Origin: Sepioteuthis lessoniana
Lineage: Eukaryota; Mollusca; Cephalopoda; Myopsida; Loliginidae
Assembly: GCA_963585895.1 (NCBI GenBank)
Contig: CAUZXS010000188.1
Coordinates: 27,501 to 91,500 of the forward strand
Reading direction: 5' to 3'
Length of the DNA stretch: 64,000 bases
A program made the position numbers and the translations under genes. A model generated the notes under the pieces. It was given only the letters and a program-made list of their open reading frames with translations, made no database searches and was not told where the DNA came from. This document shows positions 56,406-64,000 of the stretch, in pieces. Every line of letters starts with the position of its first letter. Positions within the stretch are counted from its first letter, which is position 1.

Positions 56406-57056
56406 TTGAATGTAGGCTTTAGCTCGGTGAGCTACCATTACCATTTTCCTAAGTTTGATAGCACCATGCAGGTAACAGTTTGAAATGTGGGAAGAATTCT
56501 ACCGCACCCTGTATCACAAATTTATTTGTAAACAAAAAAAATTAATATGAGGTATGTTTCAAAATTACTAACGAGTAATATAATAGAATCAGCTACTATT
56601 TTGTGCGCAGCTTGATAGTATTACGAGTTACTTTTTAAATCGTTCTTAGCAGCTGGAAAATTTCTATTTGCCAAGTCAAAGTCCTTCCAGCTGTAGAAAG
56701 ATGAACAGAGAAAATGAAAAAAATAAAAACGAACACGGTAGGAAATTCAATTTACGACATTTTGCCTGATTTTTTTTATATTATTACAAGTTATAAGGAG
56801 AAAATTGAACAAAACCTGTCAAAATTCTGTAATAAAACATCGTCAACATTTAATAGTTAGCTGTTTTGTATTGGCGTCATAGCAGAGGTGCGGTATCTAT
56901 TCCACATAATTTACGAAATACAGCGACTAAAGTTTTCAGTAAAACAACGTTTTTAACTACCAGGAAGTAACCTCTTCCCTCGGAAGGGACTGCTGCAATG
57001 ATGAACTGCATGCAAAATCCGCCCAAAAAATATAGGTGACAACTGTCTTAGTTTAA
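56406..57056. other. No recognised feature
   Basis: AT-rich; nothing assigned. Confidence 0.45.
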
Positions 57057-57216
57057 AAAAAACAAACAAACAAAAAAACAAACAAACAAAAAACAAACAA
57101 ACAAAAAAACAAACAAAAATAAAACCAAACAAAAAACAAACAAAAAACAAACAAACAAAAAACAAATAAACAAAAAACAAACAAGCAAAAAAACAAACAA
57201 ACAAAAAAACAAACAA

Positions 57217-57247
<31 letters not shown>

Positions 57248-57316
57248 CAAACAAAAAAAAACAACAAAAAAACAAAAAAACAAGCAAACAAAAAAAACAA
57301 ACAAACAAGCAAACAA
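57057..57316. repeat. (CAAA)n-rich tract, about 260 bp
   Basis: Made almost only of A and C on the plus strand: (CAAA)n mixed with (CAAAAAA)n and rare G. The cysteine/phenylalanine-rich minus-strand frames are translations of it. Confidence 0.95.
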
Positions 57317-57425
57317 CAACTAGTATTCGTTTTTTTTTAAATTATTCTAAACCAGAGTAGGGAATGCTGATATTGAAAGAAAATATTTTCCAGTAGAAAA
57401 AAAGGATATTTATATCATAAATGTC

Positions 57426-57910
57426 CTTGGTCGGTCGGTCGAGTTTTATGGCATATCAACCTTTATAGGTTATTTAACACCAAATCCATTTTTATGTAAA
57501 TAATCACTTCTATTTTAAATAATTCAGTTTAGCATTAGTACACAGCTTAATTCTCAAAAACATTTCTATTTCAAACTATTCAGTTTATTCAAAGAGTTAT
57601 ATATAACAATTCAGTTTAGTATAACTACACTTTTAATGTCAAAAACAGTTCAATTTCAAACAATTCAGTTTAGCATAAGTATAGCGTTGCTTCTATTTAT
57701 CCCATAGATAGGACACTTATCAGGTGCTACCACTCCGGGCCAGAGTGGACATGGGAGCAATGACAATGAAGGGGTACTCCGCATTTCCCAAAGCTCCAGC
57801 GTTGCTGGAACCTCACCATCAGATTGTTTAGTGTCATATCCAGGACACTAGTTGGTGGGGTCTTACCCCTCTGCAGTCGGTGTATTCTACAGCCCCAGCC
57901 GACTGGGCTG
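57426..57910 (-). mobile_element. Element D copy D10
   Basis: Minus-strand D: tail complement GGTTATTTAACACCAAATCC, internal units, GGCCAGAGTGGACATGGGAG and the head CCCAGTCGGCTGGGGCTG. Flanked by TAAATGTC (57418-57425 and 57911-57918). Confidence 0.9.
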
Positions 57911-57984
57911 TAAATGTCATCGATTTACTTCTTAAAATAAAGTAAACGTTCAGATTCGTAAAGAATAAACTGCAATTGACAGGT

Positions 57985-58310
57985 CATAGACAAATGGAAA
58001 TCTGATCTCCCAGATAAAACAAAATGGGAGTTCATCCACGCTTTTGCCGTGCCAGTATTACTGTTTGGCTGCACTACTTAGACTCTATCAAAACATTTAG
58101 AGAAAAAACTAGATGGAAACTTGAGAAGGATGTAGCGTGCTCTTTTAAATAAATCATGGAAACAACACCCATCAAAACAGCAAATATAAGGTCTTTTAAC
58201 CCCCACTTCATAAACCATCAACGAAAGGCAAACAAGAAATACCAAGTAAAGTTGAAAAAGCCAGAAAGATTTGAAGGAAATTAATGAATACAGTCATAGG
58301 AGAAAAACCT
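57985..58310 (+). pseudogene. RTE-like LINE fragment, decayed
   Basis: IDKWKSDLPDKTKWEFIHAF, AVPVLLFGCTT, LEKKLDGNLRRM, ALLNKSWKQHPSKQ and decayed downstream sequence. Confidence 0.75.
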
Positions 58311-58364
58311 GTCGCATTATCGTCTGAAGATATCTAATGGTTGATTGATTGACTGTAGATATCT

Positions 58365-58600
58365 GTTTGGTTTCTTTGTTTTAATGGCATATCAACCTTT
58401 GTAGGTTATTTAACGCCAAAGCTATTCCCCTAGAAGAACAGTAGTGGTACTATTTAACCCATAGCTGGGAGGATAAGGGGGTTAATACCTTTCCCAAGGG
58501 TATTTGTCCGAAAGTGAATGTAATAGCGCGACTGGAATACGAACTTGCTTACTACGATTCCGCAGTCCATCATTTTAACCATTACACCACGAGGACACCC
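58365..58600 (-). mobile_element. SINE-B inserted in the minisatellite
   Basis: Minus strand: GGTGTCCTCGTGGTGTAATGG head, B-box region GTTCGTATTCCAG, body and tail GGCGTTAAATAACCTACAAAGG. Flanked by CTGTAGATATCT (58353-58364 and 58601-58612), which also matches the array unit. Confidence 0.92.
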
Positions 58601-59076
58601 CTGTAGATATCTAATGATAGAATAATTGTAGATATCTAATAATTGATTCATTGTAGGTATCTGAGTGATTTTAGATTTCAAATCTTTGACTCATCTTTGA
58701 TATTTAATGATTGACTCATTGTAGATATTGAATGACTGATTGCAGATATTTAACGTTTGAAATTGTAGGAATCTAATAATTGATTGCAGATATCCAATGA
58801 CTGATTGTTTGTAGATATCTAATGATTGACTCATATATATAATGATTGATTATAGGTATCTTATGATAGACGGTTTCTAGATATCTAATGATTAATTCAT
58901 TGCAGATATCTAATGACGGCAAATATCCTAATGATTGACTCATTTAAGATATCTAATGATTTATTGATTGTAGATATGTAATGATTGACTCATTGTAGAT
59001 ATTTAATGACTGATTGCAGATATCTAATGATTGACTCATTGTACATATCTAATTATTGACTGATTGTAGGTATCTA

Positions 59077-60226
59077 CGGATGGTCAGTATTTGTGAGGTT
59101 GGAAGGCGTTCAGGCAAAAAACTTACAGGCGACATTACTATTTGTCGACTTTACCAAGGCCTTCGATTCCATACACAGAGGGAAGATGGAGCAAATCCTA
59201 CTAGCTTACGGCCTACCAAAAGAAACCGTAGCAGCGATAATGATTCTCTACAGAAACACCAAAGTAAAAGTACGTTTACCAGATGGAGACACGGAATACT
59301 TCGACATTGTTGCAGGAGTACTACAAGGAGACACACTAGCCCCGTACCTCTTTATCATCTGTCTAGACTATGTGCTTAGGACTTCGATCGACAAAATCAG
59401 AGAAAATGGCTTTGAGCTGACTAAGAGAAGAAGCAAAAGGTACCCCGCAAAAACAATCACGGACGCCGACTACGCTGATGACTTGGCGTTACTAGCGAAT
59501 ACGCCTAATCAAGCAGAGACACTACTACATAGTCTGGAACGAGCTGCAGCTGGCATTGGCCTACATGTCAATGCAAACAAAACCGAATATATGTGTTACA
59601 ACCAAACAGGCAACATTGCCACACTAGACGGAGCCTCTCTGAAACTAGTCGACAAATTCACCTACCTAGGAAGCAGCGTCTCATCAACCGAGAAGGACAT
59701 CGACACACGACTGACGAAGGCATGGACAACTATCGATAGGCTCTCGATCATATGGAAGTCGGACCTAACAGATAAAATGAAACGCAGTTTCTTCCAGGCA
59801 GCGGTTGTGTCGATACTGCTATATGGATGCACCACATGGACGCTTACGAAGCGGCTGGAGAGGAGGCTGGACGGAAATTACACAAGAATGTTGAGAGCAG
59901 TATTAAACAAGTCCTGGCGACAACACCCCACGAGACTCCAACTATACGGACACTTGCCCCCCATCATAAAAACTATACAAGTTCGACGAACCAGACACGC
60001 AGGACACTGCTGGAGAAGCAAGGACGAGCTCATAGGCGATGTACTCCTGTGGACCCCCACTCATGGATGTGCAAGAGTGGGACGACCAGCACGAACTTAC
60101 ATACAGCAGCTATGTGAGGACACGGGTTGTAATCCTGAAGACCTGCCGGAGGCGATGAATGATAGGGAGAAATGGCGAGAGACGGTCAGGGATATCCGCG
60201 CAGGCGGCGCGACATGATGATGATGA
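59077..60226 (+). mobile_element. RTE-like LINE, 5' truncated, young
   Basis: Insertion into the minisatellite, flanked by TGTAGGTATCTA (59065-59076 and 60227-60238). It ends in (GAT)n after the stop codon. The 5' end falls inside the RT domain, so the endonuclease and RT fingers are missing. The uninterrupted frame points to a recent insertion. Confidence 0.93.
59093..60217 (+). CDS. Partial ORF of RTE-like LINE: reverse transcriptase palm to C-terminus
   Basis: 374 residues without a stop, starting only where the insertion starts (first codon GTG, not a true initiator). RT motif A FVDFTKAFDSIHRGKMEQIL is at about residues 14-34, motif B GVLQGDTLAPYLFIICLDYV at about 76-95, and motif C DADYADDLALLA at about 123-134 with the catalytic DD. 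Then VNANKTEYM, FTYLGSSVSS, the FFQAAVVSILLYGCTTWT thumb-like region, and a conserved C-terminus RRTRHAGHCWRSKDE, GRPARTYIQQLCEDTG, DREKWRE. In the cell it would copy LINE RNA at a nicked target. It lacks the N-terminal half and is not autonomous. Eight other fragments in the window match its C-terminal third. Confidence 0.93.
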   Translation: MRLEGVQAKNLQATLLFVDFTKAFDSIHRGKMEQILLAYGLPKETVAAIMILYRNTKVKVRLPDGDTEYFDIVAGVLQGDTLAPYLFIICLDYVLRTSIDKIRENGFELTKRRSKRYPAKTITDADYADDLALLANTPNQAETLLHSLERAAAGIGLHVNANKTEYMCYNQTGNIATLDGASLKLVDKFTYLGSSVSSTEKDIDTRLTKAWTTIDRLSIIWKSDLTDKMKRSFFQAAVVSILLYGCTTWTLTKRLERRLDGNYTRMLRAVLNKSWRQHPTRLQLYGHLPPIIKTIQVRRTRHAGHCWRSKDELIGDVLLWTPTHGCARVGRPARTYIQQLCEDTGCNPEDLPEAMNDREKWRETVRDIRAGGAT

Positions 60227-60535
60227 TGTAGGTATCTAGTGACTGATTGTAGATGTCTCACGATTGGCTCATTATACATATATCTATAATGACTGATTGC
60301 AAATATTTAATGATTGATTGATTGTAGATATCTAATGACTGTCTGCAGATATCTAATAACTATAAATATCTAATGATTGACTATTTGTAGATATCTATTG
60401 ATTGACTGATTGATTTTAACATCCTCTCCAACTGTCTGGGGTTATTTTATGCCTTGAAGTTAGGAAATTGTTTTCATAGTCTATTTATATTTGCATGTTT
60501 TGCTTATTTTTAATCGGTGATATATGATCAAACTG

Positions 60536-60773
60536 TTTGTTTTGTTTTGTTTTGTTTTATGGCATACCATCTTTTATATGTTATCTAATGCCAAATTCAT
60601 CATACTAGAATAGTAGTGGTACTACTTAACCCATAGGTGGGAGGATAAGGGGATTCATACCTTTCCTAAGGGTAATTGTCCGAAAGTGAACGTAATAGCG
60701 TGACTGGAGTTTGAACACGCTTACTGCGATTCCACAGTCCATCGCTTTAACCATTACACCACGAGGACACCCT
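60536..60773 (-). mobile_element. SINE-B
   Basis: Minus strand: GGGTGTCCTCGTGGTGTAATGG head, GTTCAAACTCCAG, body CTTAGGAAAGGTATGAATCC and a tail with (CAAAA)n. About 125 bp beyond the minisatellite. Confidence 0.9.
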
Positions 60774-60779
60774 GAGTGC

Positions 60780-61155
60780 AAAATTCTTCAAAAAACAATC
60801 CCTTAACCTTTAGACATAAAATAAACCCGGACGAATTTGTAATCAGTTAAAATCGATCAATCAATCAATCAATAATTGCCTTTATTATGTATTGATTTAG
60901 ATTTTTGCGGAGGAATAGTGCATTCATATAACGCCAGCCATATAGCTAAACATGGTCATTTGATCATTTAGCCTATGAAAATGCATCTTAAAATATTAAA
61001 ATACTTATCATCAAATAAAAGCTTTATCAATGCAATTAGTAAACTGTTTCAGAAATGAATTGAGTATAAAATGATTCCATATATTCCAAAAACAGCAATT
61101 GTAATAACGCTATATCAAAAGTTTGCTATATTTGAAAAGTATTTACTGACCATTT
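60780..61155. other. No recognised feature
   Basis: AT-rich; nothing assigned. Confidence 0.45.
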
Positions 61156-61159
61156 ATTT

Positions 61160-61630
61160 TGTATCAGGTTTTTGAAAAATTGATTTGAAATCACGTATTA
61201 CATTTTATAGGGGAAGCTATGAATTGTAATCAACATGGTTTTGTCAGTGATAAATAAAAAACGTTCTTATATTTTAGAAATTATTGACATTATGCATGAA
61301 TATTTGATGGAGGGGAATAATGCAGATATATTTGCATTTTAGCAAGGCATATGAAACGGTACTACTTTATCGTTCACGAGCGGAAATGAAAAACATACGT
61401 AGTTATTCAACAAAAAAGGAAATATTGTCAGATATTTTTTTACAGATAGAACGATGAAAATAAAAATTGGAAACAATTCTTTTGAAAGACTAATTATTCT
61501 CTCCAATGTCTCTTAGGGATCAGTACTTGGATCCTTTATCGTTTTTGATATCTATGAATGATATAAAATCAGAAATAGATATATTTGCTGATGATGTCAA
61601 ACTACTTATGAGGCCATTATAAAAAAAAAT
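61160..61630 (+). pseudogene. CR1/Jockey-type reverse transcriptase remnant
   Basis: Read across several frameshifts: FEKLI-NHVLHF, NCNQHGFVSDK, LEIIDIMHEYLMEGNNADI, a motif A counterpart (FSKAYETV), FFTDRTMKIKIGNNSFERL, a motif B counterpart (GSVLGS-IVF-IYMNDIKSE) and motif C IDIFADDVKLL. It belongs to a different LINE clade from the other two here. Confidence 0.72.
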
Positions 61631-61679
61631 ACAACAAAACACATAGAGCTAAATAGATTTTAATGTTAAGATATTTGGT

Positions 61680-62160
61680 TGGTTTGTGGGTTGGTTGGTT
61701 TATTTTACGGCGTATCAACCCTTTTCGGGTCATTTAACGCTGAATTAAATTTCAAACAATTCAGTTGCGTATAAGTATAGTTTTTGCTTACAAACAGTTA
61801 AATGCCACAACAGTTCAGTTAAATGTCAAAACAGTTCTATTTCAAACAATTCAGTTTAGCAGAAGTGAACTTTTTAAATGTCAAAACAGTCATATTTTAA
61901 GCAATTCAGTTTAGTATAAGTACACAGTTTAGTTCTATTTGACCCATAGATAGAACCCTATTAGGTGCTACTACTCCGAGCCAGAGTGGACCTGGGAGCG
62001 ATGGCAATGGAGGAGTATTCCTTATTCCCTAAAGCTTCACGATTACTTGAATCTCACCGTTAGATTGCTTAGTGTCATATCGAGGACACTTGTTGAGGGA
62101 GTCTTACCCCTCTGCAGAGATGTAGTCGGTGTATTCTACAGCCCCAGCCGACGAGGCAAA
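61680..62160 (-). mobile_element. Element D copy D11
   Basis: Minus strand: (CCAA)n-type tail complement at 61680, GGTCATTTAACGCTGAATT, a few internal units, GCCAGAGTGGACCTGGGAG and head CAGCCCCAGCCGACGAGG. No clear target duplication. Confidence 0.85.
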
Positions 62161-62304
62161 GTAACGTATCGGGAAATTAAAATTTAACATATGAAAATAT
62201 AAAGTACTACTTATTGGATCCAATAACATTGAAGGTGAATATAAATCAAGCAACAAGGAAATAAAAAAAATAAAAGAGGAATGCGATCTTCGGTTTGCTT
62301 TTAA

Positions 62305-63208
62305 TAATACGAGGATCATTAAATAGGTTTCCATACTTTTTTCGTATGGGCACTTTTATTGATTGTACACACATGAAATTCTAGTCCCCCTCGAAGTAAT
62401 CTCCTCTGGCTGCAATGCACTTGTTGTACCGTTCCAACAACTTCTGGGAGGCCCCATAGAAGTCCTCTTGTGTGAGCGTGTCAATGACCTTCGTCACAGC
62501 CTCTTTCATCTCTTCAATTGTCTCATAACGACAGCCTCTGAGCTTAGGGAATAAGCAAAAGTCACAGGGAGCTAGGTCTGGACTATAGGGAAGGTGAGGA
62601 ACTGTCTTGATGCCTATCTTGATCAAATAGTCTGTGGCCAGGATGGAGTTGTGGACTGGTGCATTGTCCTAATGGAAATGCCACTGACCCGATTTGAAGA
62701 GTGCTGGCCTCTTCCGACCGAATCTCTTGCTGAACTCCCTTAAAACCTCAACATAGTAACCCTAACCCTTTGGCCAATCAACTCAGGTCTATTGACTTCC
62801 TTACTCCTCCCACACCTCTCATTATCCCTCATAGACTCCGTGCCTTCCTTGAATCTCTTATGCTACTCAATAACTGATGCTTGATTCATGCAAGATGCTC
62901 CAAAAGCAGTCTGAAGCATTCCATACGTTTTTGTGACATTTTTTCCAAGTTTATAACAGAATTTTATTGCATATCGTTCTTTCTCATGTCTAGATTGCAT
63001 TTTTTATATTCCCCAGCTGTGACAATCAGGCTTTAGTAGGGTGTATTCCAATTACTGCTGTAGCTGATCATTTAAACCTGAAATCATAAAAATTGGTCAG
63101 TCATCTCATATGTATAGCAATAAGATACTGAATTTTCAAGAGTCTACGACAATTTTAAATGCCTTTACAAAAAAAGTCTGGAAACTTATTGAAGGTACCA
63201 CGTACATT
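62305..63208 (-). pseudogene. Mariner deletion derivative
   Basis: Minus strand: 5' terminal repeat near 63170-63208 (AATAAGTTTCCAGAC), N-terminal half, deletion join at about 62745-62775 carrying AAAGGGTTAGGGTTAC, then RFGRKRPALFKSG, HFH-DNAPVHNSIL, IGIKTVPHLPYSPDLAPCDF and a C-terminus to FEGD. The 3' terminal repeat ends TCCTCGTATTA. An 81-codon frame remains (62381-62626). The first catalytic region is missing, so it cannot be autonomous. Confidence 0.88.
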
Positions 63209-63224
63209 TAAACAGACACTCATA

Positions 63225-63760
63225 CTAAGGATTGCATAGTTTCGTTAACAGAAATTAGTGAGGGGTACATTAAATAGACTAAAGGAAGACTAATTAGCTC
63301 AGTCCGTAACAGTAATACAAACATAAGAACAAACAGAAAAACAACTAAAACTCGAAAGAAATAAGAAAACAACTGTAGAAATATTTCAAGAGGAAAACTC
63401 GCGAGATTGTACACGAGATGATCTGGATATATCTGAGAAAGAGGAAAATTAAAAGAGAAAATGAATCTCTTTTGATCGCAGCACAAAACAACACCACAAA
63501 GAACACTTATGTTAAAGGTCAATTTATATGGCCTTGTGTGCCTCATCTAACAAAAAGCTTAGTAAACTGCATCAATTATGATAAGCGAGAATAGATAATA
63601 TGCAATAGAGTCGCTAGTGGAGGTTATATGGAAACAGATTAAACTGTTAATCACATAGTACGCGAATGGAGTATTTGACTAGGCATGACTGGGTAGGAAA
63701 GGTGATCCACTGGGAATTGTGCAAGTGATTGAAATTTGGTCGTACTTTCAAAAGATATAT
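63225..63760 (+). pseudogene. RLE-LINE fragments
   Basis: 63285-63520 matches the glutamine/asparagine-rich linker and the ISFDRSTKQHH counterpart before the knuckle. 63640-63760 matches CLRR-HDWVGKVIHWELCK. The knuckle itself is missing. Confidence 0.65.
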
Positions 63761-63770
63761 CATATTTATC

Positions 63771-64000
63771 CAACCTCTCCGCTAGAGCAGGATATGACGC
63801 AAGGTCAATTTTTTAAGCGGAGTTTAACAGGTTTGAATTCTGAGTTTTCCTTCTCCTAGACTAGTTGCCTCACCAAGGCTGAAGAACCTAGTCTGCCCTA
63901 CTATTTACACACAGCTAGATGGAGAATAACTGGATTTATACCTTTCCCAAGTGTATTAGTGCTATGTGAAATGCAATCAGTCTCGTCCAGGATTTGAACT
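63771..64000 (-). mobile_element. SINE-A, cut by the window edge
   Basis: Minus-strand tail and body (CCGCT-AGAGCAGGATATGAC complement, then CCAAGGCTGAAGAACCTAG, TTTCCCAAGTGTATTAG) up to the B-box complement GGATTTGAACT at the window end. The head lies beyond the window. Confidence 0.88.

Larger units (their letters stand above)
58320..60410 (+). repeat. Minisatellite of TGTAGATATCTAATGATTGA-type units, interrupted twice
   Basis: Units of about 26-28 bp built on GATATCTAATGATTGA(C/T)T and CATTGTA occupy 58320-58364, 58601-59076 and 60227-60410. A SINE-B and a 5'-truncated RTE-like element interrupt the array. Units vary by indels, so the array is of moderate age. Confidence 0.9.

Noticed and set aside
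56953..57319. Three overlapping minus-strand open frames rich in cysteine and phenylalanine that look like membrane proteins
   Set aside because: They are translations of the (CAAA)n-rich tract read as (TTTG)n; all three frames are open because the tract lacks stop codons.

Overview
The window looks like repeat-dense intergenic DNA from an animal genome. It is AT-rich and full of (TA)n, (CA)n, (GA)n and (TAA)n runs, and no open reading frame reads as a host gene. The repeat set (R2-like and RTE-like LINE fragments, mariners, several tRNA-derived SINE families, solo LTRs) suggests a marine invertebrate. I favour a mollusc, possibly a cephalopod, but that rests on remembered similarity of the transposon proteins and cannot be proven here. 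The longest intact frame is the reverse transcriptase of a 5'-truncated RTE-like LINE (59093-60217).

Repeat families, with names used only here. (1) RLE-LINE: more than twenty degenerate 3' fragments of a LINE whose C-terminus carries a CCHC knuckle and a restriction-like-endonuclease-type PD..D motif; 3' ends run into (TAA)n. (2) RTE-like LINE: one young copy at 59 kb and about eight old fragments, with (GAT)n tails. (3) A CR1/Jockey-type RT remnant at 61 kb. (4) Mariner copies at 14.6, 17.3, 26.7, 37.7 and 62.3 kb, and one Tc1/IS630-type remnant at 30 kb. (5) SINE-A, SINE-B and SINE-C, all with tRNA-like heads. (6) Element D, a 360-1250 bp retroposon with internal ~55 bp repeats, perfect target-site duplications (TSDs), and a 3' tail shared with SINE-B. 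(7) LTR-E, three solo-LTR-like copies each keeping a TGACGTCA site. (8) Element F at 42.7 and 54.0 kb, which joins tRNA-like modules to hammerhead-ribozyme-like sequences.

Layout. 0-9 kb: microsatellites, SINEs, D copies and the first LTR-E. 9.6-13.4 kb: the longest RLE-LINE stretch plus a (TAA)n cluster. 13.7-20.6 kb: the second LTR-E, a perfect 30-bp hairpin, a mariner/LINE chimera and an 85-bp tandem repeat. 20.6-30 kb: mostly unassigned DNA with D, SINE and mariner copies. 30-39 kb: Tc1 remnant, a hammerhead-like motif at 31.7 kb, RLE-LINEs and a mariner. 39-49 kb: nested D elements, F1, the third LTR-E and RLE-LINEs split by a 1.25-kb D element. 49-58 kb: RTE fragments, an inverted repeat, F2 and a mosaic SINE. 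58-64 kb: a minisatellite split by a SINE-B and the young RTE copy, then CR1, D and mariner.

The most interesting signal is element F. Its three hammerhead-like motifs (43030-43072, 54261-54293, 54371-54412) share a stem II with a compensatory C-G to G-C change, and the last copy ends at its predicted cleavage site. A separate hammerhead-like motif lies on the minus strand at 31721-31770. Nested insertions give a relative age order: RLE-LINE and SINE-A are older than the D copies inside them, and the RTE and one SINE-B entered an existing minisatellite.
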